NCBI RefSeq assembly: GCF_907177275.1
Contig: NZ_CAJSLV010000046.1
Span: 114,611 to 178,610 of the forward strand
DNA: 64,000 nt
Source of the DNA: Actinacidiphila cocklensis
Lineage (GTDB): Bacteria > Actinomycetota > Actinomycetes > Streptomycetales > Streptomycetaceae
Direction: 5' to 3'
How positions within the stretch are numbered: the stretch's first letter is position 1; the number at the start of each line of letters is the position of its first letter. Under the pieces are notes generated by a model, which ran no database searches, was not told where the DNA came from, and saw only the letters and a list, made by a program, of their open reading frames with translations. Positions 24,203 to 31,640 of the stretch are shown here, piece by piece. A program made the translations under genes and the position numbers.

Positions 24203-25090
24203 ATGACGAGCATCCCGGGCGTGGACTACGCCTGGTCCCACCCCGGCGGCAGTGCACTCAAGGCAGCCGGGAAGCGCTTCGCCGCGCGGTACCTGTCGAA
24301 CGACGCCGACAAGAACATCGCCCGCGCCGAGGCCGACGACCTGGCCCAGCACGAGGTGTCCTCCGTCGTCGTCTGGGAGTCCACCGCAAAGCGCCCCCTG
24401 GCCGGCCGGGCCGCGGGCATATCCGACGCACAGGTCGCCCAGCGGCAGGCGACTGCAGCCGGCATGCCGTCGGGTCGGCCGATCTACTTCGCCGTGGACT
24501 TCGACGCCACCGCCGGCCAGATGGCCACGGTGATGGCGTACCTCGACGGCGCCGCCTCCGTCCTCGGCCGCGCCCGCGTCGGCGTGTACGGCGGCTACGA
24601 CACCGTGCGCGCCGCGCTCGACGGCCGGCACGCCACGTGGGCCTGGCAGACCCGGGCCTGGTCGGAAGGCCGCTGGGACAGCCGGGCTCACATGCGGCAG
24701 GGCGCCACCCAGACCATCGGCGGCGTCTCCTGCGACCTCAACACCGCGCTCACCACGGACTACGGGCAATGGATGCCCGGCCGCACCCCGAACATCACCC
24801 CTCAGCAGGAGGACGGCATGGCCGACTGGAACACCCCCCTCACGATCAAGAAGGGGCCGTGGTCGGAGAAGGACTACACCGCCCCGGCCGAACTCTGGCT
24901 CGTCCTCGGGAACATCAAGGCCGGACGAGCACAGGACGCGGCCGAGGCTGCCCTGGCCCAGGCCCGTGCGAACGGGACCACCCTGTCGACGCTCGCGGGG
25001 AAGGTCGACAAGCTCGCCACCGCGGCCACACCCACCATCGACTACGCCAAACTCGCGGCCGCACTCCTCGCCGCGGTGAAGGAGAGCTGA
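24203..25090 (+). CDS. endolysin, DUF1906 glycoside-hydrolase-like
   Basis: A 295-residue protein; ATG 24203 follows GGGAGG. Residues about 5-195 form the DUF1906 (Rv2525c-like) TIM barrel related to GH25 lysozymes: PGVDYAWSHPGG, FAARYLSND, VVWES, PIYFAVDFDAT with the key Asp/Glu positions, VGVYGGYDTV, ATWAWQTRAW, and CDLNTAL near the end. The C-terminal 95 residues (WNTPLTIKKGPWSEKDYTAP, then a helical Ala-rich segment) are probably a wall- or multimerisation domain. It digests peptidoglycan for lysis. It is followed after 3 bp by a holin-like gene. Confidence 0.82.
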   Translation: MTSIPGVDYAWSHPGGSALKAAGKRFAARYLSNDADKNIARAEADDLAQHEVSSVVVWESTAKRPLAGRAAGISDAQVAQRQATAAGMPSGRPIYFAVDFDATAGQMATVMAYLDGAASVLGRARVGVYGGYDTVRAALDGRHATWAWQTRAWSEGRWDSRAHMRQGATQTIGGVSCDLNTALTTDYGQWMPGRTPNITPQQEDGMADWNTPLTIKKGPWSEKDYTAPAELWLVLGNIKAGRAQDAAEAALAQARANGTTLSTLAGKVDKLATAATPTIDYAKLAAALLAAVKES

Positions 25091-25093
25091 ACC

Positions 25094-25384
25094 ATGACCG
25101 TGTATGACACCCTCGCGTCCCTGTGGCGCACCTTCGTACCGGTGCTCGTTGGCACCGTTGCGGCCGCGCTCGCGCACGCCGGGATCGGCGTCGACACGGC
25201 GGCCGCCACCGTCTGGCTGGGCAGCGCGTTCTCCGCTGCCTACTACGCGCTGTTCCGCGTCCTGGAGGCGCACGTCTCGGCCCGCTTCGGGTGGCTGCTG
25301 GGCCTGGCCCGGCCGCCGCAGTACCCGTCGGCACCGGCGTACACCCGCGCCGCCGTGCCGCCGACACCGGTCAAGGGCGCCTGA
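25094..25384 (+). CDS. holin-like membrane protein
   Basis: A 96-residue protein; ATG 25094 is preceded by GGAGAG inside the end of the endolysin gene. Hydrophobic stretches at about residues 13-28 and 36-56 suggest two membrane spans, and the C-terminal tail is proline-rich and basic. Size, topology and position immediately after the endolysin fit a phage holin that times membrane permeabilisation. Confidence 0.65.
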   Translation: MTVYDTLASLWRTFVPVLVGTVAAALAHAGIGVDTAAATVWLGSAFSAAYYALFRVLEAHVSARFGWLLGLARPPQYPSAPAYTRAAVPPTPVKGA

Positions 25385-25399
25385 GCGTAGGAGTAGCAC

Positions 25400-25690
25400 G
25401 TGGCCGATGAGCCGACCCTCGGCGAGGTTGTGAGGCGATTCGAGGATCGGTTCACCGACCTGCGCGACGACATTCAGCAGCTCGGCCGGCGCATCGACGG
25501 GAAGGTGTCGCAGGACCTGTACGACCTGCGACACGAGGCGCTATCGGCCCGGGTGAAGGCGCTGGAGACCATGCGGGAGAAGGACGCCGACCGTCTCGCG
25601 GCCACCAGGCGGTGGCTGATCGGCGTGGTGATAGTCCCGCTCGTGGCCGTGCTGCTGCCGATCCTGATGACGATGGGAGGCAAGGGGTGA
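25400..25690 (+). CDS. coiled-coil plus C-terminal TM protein, second holin-type
   Basis: A 96-residue protein starting at GTG 25400 with GTAGGAG upstream. Residues 1-68 are a charged coiled coil ([20 protein letters not shown]) and residues about 70-91 one strong transmembrane helix. This layout is that of XhlA/haemolysin-type lysis proteins and other phage antiholins. The stop overlaps the next GTG by three bases. Confidence 0.65.
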   Translation: MADEPTLGEVVRRFEDRFTDLRDDIQQLGRRIDGKVSQDLYDLRHEALSARVKALETMREKDADRLAATRRWLIGVVIVPLVAVLLPILMTMGGKG

Positions 25691-26331
25691 CTCGTACCGA
25701 GCTGCGCGCGCTCAACCGTCAGTACCGCCGCGGGGACCTGCTCGCTGTCGCCCTCGCTGTCGCGGTCGGCGCGGTATTGGCCTGGATTCTCATCAGCGTT
25801 CGCGCCCTGGCCGACGACCTGCAGACGTCGAATGCGGCCAGGGACGCGCTCGCCCAGCAGGTGCAGCAGCTCGGTGCGAGCCCGGTTGCTGGGCCGCCTG
25901 GCAGCCGCGGCGAGCCAGGCCCGGCGACTACTGGGCCTGCTGGCCCCGAAGGCCCGGCAGGTGCGCCCGGGGAGCCTGGCCCGGCAGGGTCGCCCGGGCC
26001 ATCAGGTCCACCGGGCAAGGCCGGTGCGAACGGCGCGAACGGCGCGAGCGCGACTGGGTCGCCTGGCCCGGCGGGATCTGACGGTGCCGCCGGGCAGACC
26101 GGTGCTCCTGGCCCGGCCGGGCCGCAAGGCGACCCGGGGCCGGCGGGACCGGCGGGTCCTGCGGGGGAGACAGGTCCGCAGGGGCCTGCTGGCCCGGCCT
26201 GCCCGATCGGGTACACGCTGCAGCCCGCCGTCGGTGACCCGGATTCCCTCGTCTGTCGCCGCGATGGAGCCCCTTCGCCGACCACGCCCGCGACGACTCC
26301 GCCGGCACTGCTCGACCGGCGTCGCACCTGA
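25687..26331 (+). CDS. membrane-anchored collagen-like protein
   Basis: A 214-residue protein, GTG 25687 overlapping the previous stop. A membrane anchor spans about residues 18-40, followed by a short coiled coil ([20 protein letters not shown]), then about 100 residues of Gly-X-Y triplets (residues about 69-172, with short interruptions such as TTGP and ASAT), and a small C-terminal region with two cysteines (PACPIG and LVCRR). Gly-X-Y runs form collagen triple helices and occur in phage fibres, but a membrane-anchored form in the lysis cassette is less usual. A spanin-like or surface-stalk role is speculative. Confidence 0.75.
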   Translation: MTRTELRALNRQYRRGDLLAVALAVAVGAVLAWILISVRALADDLQTSNAARDALAQQVQQLGASPVAGPPGSRGEPGPATTGPAGPEGPAGAPGEPGPAGSPGPSGPPGKAGANGANGASATGSPGPAGSDGAAGQTGAPGPAGPQGDPGPAGPAGPAGETGPQGPAGPACPIGYTLQPAVGDPDSLVCRRDGAPSPTTPATTPPALLDRRRT

Positions 26332-26337
26332 CGACCC

Positions 26338-26373
26338 GCCCCCGCTCGGCTTCGGCCGGGCGGGGGCTTTCGT
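26338..26373 (+). terminator. intrinsic terminator after the late operon
   Basis: A stem of 13 bp (26338-26350 with 26355-26367, one G-T pair), a TTCG tetraloop and a following TTT make a strong Rho-independent terminator. It closes the late/lysis operon. A related copy stands after the antirepressor gene. Confidence 0.85.
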
Positions 26374-26684
26374 CGTTTCTACGCAGCGCAGGCGAGGGGC
26401 ATCCGTGACCCCCAAAATGCAACAGAGAGTGACATGCCCGATGATCGATGATCGTGTAACCGTCGGGTAACGTGCACACCAGTGCAGGTGGAAGGGCATA
26501 CCAGTAATCAGCATTTGACAAGAACACTGCTGACGGGTCGTCGTTTCCCCCGACTGTCGGACACGGGGAGTAAGATGATGCGGTCGGCTTCCAGTGCGAT
26601 TCCGGCGCAGACATGAGCATGCCCCCGCGCGGAGGAGAGCCGCCGGGGGCGTGAGCCACGAAGACAAAGGATGGTCAAAACAAC
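26374..26684. promoter_or_regulatory. control region upstream of the antirepressor gene
   Basis: A 310-bp region without a gene, clearly AT-richer than its surroundings. TTGACA at 26515-26520 is a perfect -35 hexamer, with no strong -10 at the ideal distance; TAAGAT at 26571-26576 is a possible -10 of another promoter. GATGATC is repeated in tandem near 26440-26455, and GGGTAAC/GTGTAACC elements lie beside it. A hairpin of CCCCCGCG/CGCCGGGGG type stands near 26622-26652, just ahead of the gene. It probably holds promoter and operators for the gene at 26685. Confidence 0.5.
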
Positions 26685-27509
26685 GTGACTGAGTTCAACA
26701 CTAACGTGCCCGATCGCGGTGACCAAGAGCAGGGCACGAGTCCGTTCGACAGCTTCATGCTGTTGGACCACAACGGCTACGAGCGCTGGTCCGCACGGGA
26801 CCTTCAGCAGCTCATGGGCTACGAGCAGTGGCGGCAGATGGACGATGTCGTTCAGCGCGCCATGGCTGCCGTAGATGCCTCCGGGATGGACGCCAAAGAT
26901 CACTTTGCGACTGCCCGCAAAGTGATCTCGGGGGGACGCTGGGGGCGGCAGGAGGTCGCCGACTACCGGGTCACCCGTTTCGGGGCCTATCACGTGGCGC
27001 TCGCAGGCGACGGCCGCAAGCCGGAGGTGGCCGCCGCAAAGACGTACTTCGCCGTGAAGGCCCGCGAGGCCGAGGTGGCCCCGCCGTCGGAGCCGGACAT
27101 CACCAGCGCAGAGGGCATCGTCGTCCTCGCTGAGCGGTACCTCGCTGCCGCCCGGGAGTTGGTGAACACCAAGAAGGAACTGGCCGTGGCCAAGCCCAAG
27201 GCCGGGAAGTGGGACGCCCTGTGCAACGCAGAAGGGCTGATCGACATGGGAGCCGCGGCCAAGGCCATGACCCATCTCACCGGTGGTCTCGGAAGGACGA
27301 AGTTCATGGAACTCCTGCGCTCCGAGCAGATCCACTTCCTGCAGGTGCAGAACCCCCGCACCCCCTACGAGGCTCACGTCAAGGCTGGCCGCTGTGACGT
27401 TAAGTTCGTCTCCGCCGGCTACCAGATGGTCGAGCAGACGTTCTTCACGCCGCGCGGCCTCGATTGGCTGTCCGACAAGCTCAGCATGCCGGGCACGATG
27501 TCAGCCTGA
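26685..27509 (+). CDS. phage antirepressor, DinD-like/KilAC
   Basis: A 274-residue protein, GTG 26685. Residues about 20-125 (SARDLQQLMGYEQWRQMDDV, KDHFATARKVISGG, and a YRVTRFGAYHVALAGD-type motif) resemble the DinD/BRO-type N-terminal domain. Residues about 165-270 are a KilAC antirepressor C-terminal domain (MGAAAKAMT, GRTKFMELLRS, QNPRTPYEAHVKAGRCDVKF ending in FFTPRGLDWL). Such proteins antagonise phage repressors. It stands alone between two related terminators and has its own control region. An exact inverted repeat lies inside its 5' third. Confidence 0.82.
   Translation: MTEFNTNVPDRGDQEQGTSPFDSFMLLDHNGYERWSARDLQQLMGYEQWRQMDDVVQRAMAAVDASGMDAKDHFATARKVISGGRWGRQEVADYRVTRFGAYHVALAGDGRKPEVAAAKTYFAVKAREAEVAPPSEPDITSAEGIVVLAERYLAAARELVNTKKELAVAKPKAGKWDALCNAEGLIDMGAAAKAMTHLTGGLGRTKFMELLRSEQIHFLQVQNPRTPYEAHVKAGRCDVKFVSAGYQMVEQTFFTPRGLDWLSDKLSMPGTMSA
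26897..26928. repeat. perfect inverted repeat inside the antirepressor gene
   Basis: AGATCACTTTGCG (26897-26909) and CGCAAAGTGATCT (26916-26928) are 13-bp exact arms with a 6-nt spacer, within the codons for KDHFATARKVIS. The length is more than expected by chance in one kilobase. It may be an intragenic operator or mRNA hairpin; the protein motif itself is conserved in the family, so partial coincidence is possible. Confidence 0.7.
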
Positions 27510-27518
27510 TCTCCGATC

Positions 27519-27556
27519 GCGCCCCTGCTCTCCTTCGGGAGGGCGGGGGCGCTTTC
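27519..27556 (+). terminator. intrinsic terminator after the antirepressor gene
   Basis: A stem at 27519-27533 and 27538-27552 (15 bp, two imperfect pairs), TTCG loop and TTT tail. The right arm and following bases (GGCGGGGGC, then TTTCGTCGT and TCTACGC) repeat those of the terminator at 26338, so the antirepressor gene is bracketed by related terminators. Confidence 0.8.
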
Positions 27557-27625
27557 GTCGTGTCTACGCCGAATGTCGTATGGCCTGGTCGGGCTGTGTG
27601 GGCGCAGTCTTGCCCCACCCCCGCC

Positions 27626-27660
27626 GCGCCCCGCTGGTTCCCCCCGTACCGGCGGGGCGC
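27626..27660 (-). terminator. hairpin below the leftward gene cluster
   Basis: GCGCCCCGC (27626-27634) pairs exactly with GCGGGGCGC (27652-27660). It lies just past the stop of the minus-strand gene ending at 27670 and could end its transcript, but there is no T-run on the minus strand, so it is a weak terminator by rule. Confidence 0.4.
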
Positions 27661-27669
27661 ACCCCTGCC

Positions 27670-27987
27670 TCAGGACCAGGTGCGCTCTACTGGGGCCGCG
27701 GTGGCCGGGCGGGACGGGCGGATCGCACGGGGATCCCAGAGGTAGACCCGGTACGAGGGGGACCCGGCGGCCGGGTCGGCGACGACCATCACGTGGTACG
27801 TGATCCGGCCTGACGCCCAGTCCTGCCGCTGTAGAACAGGTGCGAGCCGCCACTCACCGCCCACGTACACCTCGACCGCGGGGCCGCCACGGGTCCAGGT
27901 GCGGGCCAGGACCGGCCCGTCACCCGGCCGCCACGGCGGGACCTCACGGGCCTCGACCGGGGCCGGCGGCGTCTGTTCCTCGGGCAC
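27670..27987 (-). CDS. small hypothetical protein
   Basis: A 105-residue protein, GTG start at complement 27987, just after the stop of the gene above it. The body is beta-rich (TWTRGGPAVEVYVGGEWRLA, then SGRITYHVMVV and SYRVYLWDPRAIRP), a compact SH3- or Tudor-like pattern seen in small Streptomyces proteins of phage and plasmid regions. No family is assigned. Downstream gene of a two-gene leftward unit. Confidence 0.55.
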   Translation of the reverse strand: MPEEQTPPAPVEAREVPPWRPGDGPVLARTWTRGGPAVEVYVGGEWRLAPVLQRQDWASGRITYHVMVVADPAAGSPSYRVYLWDPRAIRPSRPATAAPVERTWS

Positions 27988-27989
27988 GG

Positions 27990-28298
27990 CTACTCGCCGG
28001 CGGCGGCCCGGGCGGCGGCCCGCATCTCGCCCTCGACGGAGTACGTGCTGACGATGCCCGCGGTGACCATCGCGGCGGCGCGGGCCTCGGCCGCGGCGAG
28101 CACCGCAGCATGCAGCCGGTCGTACTCCGCGTCCTCGTCCGTCGTCCAGGGGCGGAGGATCGGCCCGAACTTCGGGTGCTCCACCCGGGGGTCGGCCTGG
28201 CGCCGTTCGTTGACCTGCTCGCGGTGCGCCTGGAGGGCCGCCCACGCCTCGTCGGACGCGCGCTGTGCTGCTGCTACCTCGGTGGGGATCTCGGCCAT
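27990..28298 (-). CDS. small alpha-helical hypothetical protein
   Basis: A 102-residue protein (ATG complement at 28298), alanine- and glutamate-rich and mostly helical (AAAQRASDEAWAALQAHREQ and AAVLAAAEARAAAMVTAG), with a short middle segment RVEHPKFGPILRPWTTDED. No membrane span, no recognised domain. It directly precedes the gene at 27670-27987 on the same strand. Confidence 0.5.
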   Translation of the reverse strand: MAEIPTEVAAAQRASDEAWAALQAHREQVNERRQADPRVEHPKFGPILRPWTTDEDAEYDRLHAAVLAAAEARAAAMVTAGIVSTYSVEGEMRAAARAAAGE

Positions 28299-28397
28299 AC
28301 CAGCAGCCTACGGGCGGGGTGTGACGGGCGCGTGACCGGCCGGGGTGGTGCCCGCCACACCGCGCCGGTTACCTGCCGGCGGCACGTCCGCGTCCCT

Positions 28398-29249
28398 TTA
28401 CCGCAGCGCCTCGATGGCCTGCACGATCAGGGCGCGCGCATCCGCCCCGTACACGGCCTGCTGGTGGAAGGCCCCGAAGGCGCGGACATACTGCGCTACC
28501 TCGTCGGGCGCTGTGATCTTCACTGACGCGGACAGCGGCTCGCAGTGCACTCGCTCGTCGTCGAACACGGTGAAGGTCTCGATCGGCCACATGCTGCGCA
28601 CCGCAGCGAACGGGACGACGCCCAGCGACACTGCGGGCAGGTCCATGGCTGAGAGTAGAAGCCCGAGCTGTCCGGCCATCACCCCGGCGTCGCCGAGCTG
28701 GTGGCGGAGGACGCTCTCCTCGATCAGTATCGCGAACCGCCTGCCACGCTGGCGGATGATCTGGGATCGGTCGAGCCGGGCAGCGACGGCCTGGTCGACG
28801 TCATCGGGCAGGCCACGGAACGCGGCGATAGACCGGAGCAGCGCTGTGGCGTAGCCGGGCGTCTGGAGGAAGCCGGGGACGACATTGGAGCAGTACACCC
28901 GGAAGTGCTGAGTGCGCTCGTACAGGGGCACCGAGGACTGCTGGAGCTGCCGCAGGCCCGTGCGTTGGAGGCGGCGCCACTGCACGTACATCTGGCCGGC
29001 CTGTCGATTCGCGGCGATGAGGTCGGGGGCGAGGCCGTCCGCACTGCAGGCGCGGCACCATGCGCGGATGTCTTGGTCGGAGGGCGCCGTGCGGGCGTTC
29101 TCGATGCGCCCGCTCTTGGCCTCGCTCCAGCCGCACCGCGCCGCCACCTCCCGCTTGGTGAGGCCTGCGTCGAGGCGGGCCTCACGGAGCCGGGCGGCGA
29201 CCTGCTCGCGCGCGGCTTGGACGCTGGAGGATGGCGACGTGGGCGGCAT
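28398..29249 (-). CDS. XRE-family regulator with DUF5753 (WhiJ-like)
   Basis: A 283-residue protein. Residues about 15-70 are an XRE helix-turn-helix (LREARLDAGLTKREVAARCG, then WSEAKSGRIENARTAPS), and the rest is DUF5753 (YERTQHFRVYCSNVVPGFLQ, TPGYATALLR, the FAILIEESVLRHQLGD stretch, GVVPFAAVRSMWPIETF). This is the architecture of WhiJ-type regulators, which occur in many copies per Streptomyces genome with small partner genes and influence development and antibiotic production. Here it is the last gene of a leftward three-gene set within the mobile element. Confidence 0.85.
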   Translation of the reverse strand: MPPTSPSSSVQAAREQVAARLREARLDAGLTKREVAARCGWSEAKSGRIENARTAPSDQDIRAWCRACSADGLAPDLIAANRQAGQMYVQWRRLQRTGLRQLQQSSVPLYERTQHFRVYCSNVVPGFLQTPGYATALLRSIAAFRGLPDDVDQAVAARLDRSQIIRQRGRRFAILIEESVLRHQLGDAGVMAGQLGLLLSAMDLPAVSLGVVPFAAVRSMWPIETFTVFDDERVHCEPLSASVKITAPDEVAQYVRAFGAFHQQAVYGADARALIVQAIEALR

Positions 29250-29258
29250 GTAGCGGTT

Positions 29259-29777
29259 CTACTGGATCTTGTACTCGTCGTGCGTGATCGCCAGGTTCCA
29301 CACCTGCTCAAACGCATCGGCGAGCTGGCCCATCAAGCCGGGGTCGTCGGCCAGTTCGTCGCGGACGAGGTCTCCGGCTCCCGCGAAGTGGTGGATCCGG
29401 GCGAGCCGGCCGTCGAAGAGCCAGTAGTCGTTGGCGGGCAGCAGCAGGCGGGTGGCCTGCGACCGGGGCAGCCACCGGACGTCCTCGCCCGCCTCGATGT
29501 TGGCGCGGGTGAGGTAGTGCTCCCACCGTACGTACTCGGTGACGGGCTCGGAGACGACCCGGGCACGGCGCACGGTGACGCCGCGGGAGACCGCGGCAGC
29601 CACCGCGTCGTGGAAGGGCTGCCACCATGCCGACCGGTCAGCCCAGTCGACCTCGTCGCCGCTCCTCCACGCCTCGAACCGCGGGGTGCTGTAGTAGGTG
29701 TCCCGCGTCTCCAGGTGCACGGCCGACGTTGCGGCGCCGGCCAGCAGTTCACTGAACGGCGGCGGCGTCTGCGGCAT
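29259..29777 (-). CDS. DUF6879 family protein
   Basis: A 172-residue protein with the DUF6879 pattern: FSELLAGAATSAVHLETRDT, the aspartate/tryptophan segment VDWADRSAWWQPFHDAV, RARVVSEPVTEYVRWEHYLT, ANIEAGEDVRWLPRS and LFDGRLARIHHF. Proteins of this family regularly sit beside XRE-DUF5753 regulators in Streptomyces and may act as their partners. The family biochemistry is unknown. It overlaps the upstream small gene by 29 bp and ends 9 bp before the regulator gene. Confidence 0.8.
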   Translation of the reverse strand: MPQTPPPFSELLAGAATSAVHLETRDTYYSTPRFEAWRSGDEVDWADRSAWWQPFHDAVAAAVSRGVTVRRARVVSEPVTEYVRWEHYLTRANIEAGEDVRWLPRSQATRLLLPANDYWLFDGRLARIHHFAGAGDLVRDELADDPGLMGQLADAFEQVWNLAITHDEYKIQ

Positions 29778-29991
29778 CGGCGGCCTCCCTGATGATCTGC
29801 GCCATCCGTGCGGGGAGGCGAACGACTGCCTCAGTCTCAGGCAGGGGGCCGGCGGCGCGGGCCTGCTCGACGAGGTCGGGGTCAGCCTTCCACCCCTGAA
29901 TCACGATCTCGCTGGTCTGGTCATCGACCCACACGGTGGGGCAGTGGTCGCCGTCGGTGTTGGGGTCGATCCCGATGAACCGTAGTGCCAT
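29749..29991 (-). CDS. small partner protein of the WhiJ-like locus
   Basis: An 80-residue protein; ATG at complement 29991 preceded by AAGGGAG. It has a beta-rich N-terminal half (MALRFIGIDPNTDGDHCPTV, then VDDQTSEIVIQGW) and a helical alanine-rich C-terminus (MAQIIREAADAADAA). Such short proteins commonly open WhiJ-like operons. Its 3' end overlaps the DUF6879 gene by 29 bp, implying translational coupling. Confidence 0.65.
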   Translation of the reverse strand: MALRFIGIDPNTDGDHCPTVWVDDQTSEIVIQGWKADPDLVEQARAAGPLPETEAVVRLPARMAQIIREAADAADAAAVQ

Positions 29992-30246
29992 GGCGGGCTC
30001 CCTTAGTGAGCTGCTTTCACGGACTTGCACCACGGTCTGGCGCTGGTGACGTCCCGTCAAGGGTGCATCGGCGGCGCACCCATGGCGGGAAGCTCGGGTG
30101 CAAGTTGGTGCTAGTTGCTGGCGGGCGCAAGGGGCCGCTTCCTAGCGTCGAGGTGCGCCCTCCCTGCGCGCCGACGTGTGGGGCGGGCAGCAGAGTGCCC
30201 CGCGGCTGGCAGGCCCGGGGCATGGCCACGCCGGAAGGGGCGCGAC
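29992..30246. promoter_or_regulatory. divergent control region with spaced inverted repeat
   Basis: A 255-bp gap between the leftward WhiJ-like locus and the rightward small genes. ACTTGCACC (30024-30032) and GGTGCAAGT (30097-30105) are exact 9-bp inverted copies 64 bp apart, each beside a CACGG/GGTGC context, which suits two half-sites or two operators of a dimeric XRE regulator. Candidate operator for the DUF5753 protein encoded here. Confidence 0.45.
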
Positions 30247-30471
30247 ATGGAGACCTTACCCGCACCGGAGACCGCCGGTACGGCACGCTGCCGGGAGACC
30301 GCTGATGATCTGCGGCGCGTGCTGCGCGACCTCGGCGCAGACGACGACCTGGTGTCCCGCGTAGTGGCGTGGGCCGACCTCGGCGGCCACGGCTACGTGT
30401 ACGTACCGCCCCTCCCTGCTGACATCGTCTCGCACCTCGTGCGACTCCTGCCCGGGCCGGCGGTCCGGTGA
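30247..30471 (+). CDS. 74-residue hypothetical protein
   Basis: ATG 30247, preceded by GAAGGGGCG. A helical first half (CRETADDLRRVLRDLGADDD) and a short beta segment (GHGYVYVPPLPADIVSHLV). The stop overlaps the next start. Small proteins with this Y-V-Y-V-P-P-L pattern are scattered in Streptomyces near XRE-DUF5753 loci. Function unknown. Confidence 0.55.
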   Translation: METLPAPETAGTARCRETADDLRRVLRDLGADDDLVSRVVAWADLGGHGYVYVPPLPADIVSHLVRLLPGPAVR

Positions 30472-30656
30472 TGCGTACCTGCGTGAGCTGCGGACACCGG
30501 ATCCCTGCTCACGTCGTAGCCGTACTCACCGGCGCCAGCGAGCAGGGCAGTGGCCCCGGTATCCCCCGGTGGCGCCACGAGGAGTGCGCGCCCCCCTCGC
30601 CGGCCGCGATTGCGGTGGTCCGGCAGCAGCAGGTCGGGATACGCCGCGCCCCCTGA
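30468..30656 (+). CDS. small zinc-knuckle protein
   Basis: A protein of about 61 residues (GTG 30468 or ATG 30471), overlapping the preceding stop. CVSCGHRIPAHV at the N-terminus and H-E-E-C near residue 40 could together bind a zinc ion. No further domain. Probably part of a two-gene unit with the gene upstream. Confidence 0.5.
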   Translation: MMRTCVSCGHRIPAHVVAVLTGASEQGSGPGIPRWRHEECAPPSPAAIAVVRQQQVGIRRAP

Positions 30657-30769
30657 CCGGGTGCTGGCGGGACGGCTTCCCGCAGAGCCGTCAGCACCCC
30701 GCCCCGGTCGCCTGTCACCCCCGTGCGGGCGGCCGGGGCACCCCACCCCACCTATTGCGAGGAGACCGC

Positions 30770-30928
30770 ATGCCCCCCGTGCCCGACGATGACGACACCC
30801 TGCTCGACCAGGTGGCCGACCTCGTCAACGCCACCGGCGCAGCCAGCGACACGAGCCTCCCGGCGGTCGCCCAGGACGCGGCCGCCGCCGCGGCGGACAC
30901 GCTCTCCACCCAGCTCCGCCCGGAGTAG
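30770..30928 (+). CDS. 52-residue acidic peptide
   Basis: ATG 30770 with GCGAGGAG correctly spaced upstream. An acidic, helical, alanine-rich peptide (DDDDTLLDQVADLVNATGAA). The strong ribosome-binding site and codon bias support expression; function unknown. Confidence 0.45.
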   Translation: MPPVPDDDDTLLDQVADLVNATGAASDTSLPAVAQDAAAAAADTLSTQLRPE

Positions 30929-30950
30929 CTGGCCCTCGCCCCGGTCGCTA

Positions 30951-31217
30951 CTACGTCGGCGGCCGGGGCACCTCGACGTCCACCATGTGCGCGACTGAGA
31001 CGCCGAGCCCGTCCGCGAGCATGAGCAGGAGATCAAGGCCGGTGCTGACGGATGCACCTTCGGCGCGCATCACACTCTTGCGGTCGACGCCAGCGGCCTC
31101 GGCGAGGTCGTCGACGGACATTCCTCGGGCGGTGCGGAGGGTGGCGATGCGGTGGCCGATCGCCTGGCGGCTGGCGAGCACCCAGTCCGGGCGTGGATCG
31201 GTCGGCACGTGGACCAC
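30951..31217 (-). CDS. XRE-family HTH repressor-like protein
   Basis: An 88-residue protein, GTG at complement 31217. Residues about 18-75 form a complete XRE fold (IGHRIATLRTARGMSVDDLA, then EAAGVDRKSVMRAEGAS and LLMLADGLGVSVAHMVDV). It is a plausible lysogeny or immunity regulator. The upstream region carries an 8-bp direct repeat and, 155 bp away, an SOS-like box. It is the last gene before the integration-side border. Confidence 0.75.
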   Translation of the reverse strand: MVHVPTDPRPDWVLASRQAIGHRIATLRTARGMSVDDLAEAAGVDRKSVMRAEGASVSTGLDLLLMLADGLGVSVAHMVDVEVPRPPT

Positions 31218-31231
31218 GCTGAGCGGCTGAC

Positions 31232-31268
31232 GATCTTGTGTCAGTACCAGATATGGGACGGATCTTGT
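31232..31268. promoter_or_regulatory. direct repeat upstream of the XRE gene
   Basis: GATCTTGT occurs at 31232-31239 and again at 31261-31268, 29 bp apart (about three helical turns). Tandem sites at this distance from the start codon are suitable for autoregulation by the XRE protein; this is inference. Confidence 0.4.
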
Positions 31269-31371
31269 TTACATGTAGGTGCCCGGGGAAACTAACTCAG
31301 CACCACTGAGCACCGCTGCCCCCAGCCCTGCGGCGAACGTCCACCGCAGGGCTAGAGTCACTGTGCGAGAT

Positions 31372-31387
31372 TCGAACGTACGTTCAC
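31372..31387. promoter_or_regulatory. putative LexA/SOS box
   Basis: TCGAACGTACGTTCAC contains the exact palindrome GAACGTACGTTC (31374-31385). The actinobacterial LexA site is TCGAAC-N4-GTTCGA; the left half is perfect and the right half matches four of six bases. A LexA site here would link the XRE gene or neighbouring element genes to DNA damage. Confidence 0.5.
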
Positions 31388-31522
31388 TCGAACGGGTGAA
31401 GTACGCCCTGAGCTGCAACTCGTTGGGCAGTGCAGCAGTCGTTAGTCGTGCACGAGTGACCGCCCCACGATCGCGCCGGGGACCGGTTTCGGGCGGCCCC
31501 CGGATCGGGACCTCGGCGCAGG

Positions 31523-31557
31523 CGGCCCCTCTCCACCGACGGGTGGGCGAGGGGCCG
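31523..31557. terminator. hairpin, possible bidirectional terminator
   Basis: CGGCCCCTC (31523-31531) pairs exactly with GAGGGGCCG (31549-31557), extended inside by CCACC/GGTGG. A TTC follows on the plus side. No gene ends directly here, so it may insulate the element border. Confidence 0.55.
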
Positions 31558-31640
31558 TTCGCATGTCGGGCGCCACCACTGACCTGGCGTTATCTAGTGA
31601 TCATTTGGGAGACGAATGGGAGATGCTCCGCGAAGCGCAG

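Noticed and set aside
25896..26210. Gly-Pro-rich repeats as a CRISPR array or satellite
   Set aside because: The DNA units are uneven and follow Gly-X-Y codons; it is a collagen-like coding repeat. No CRISPR array was seen anywhere in the window.
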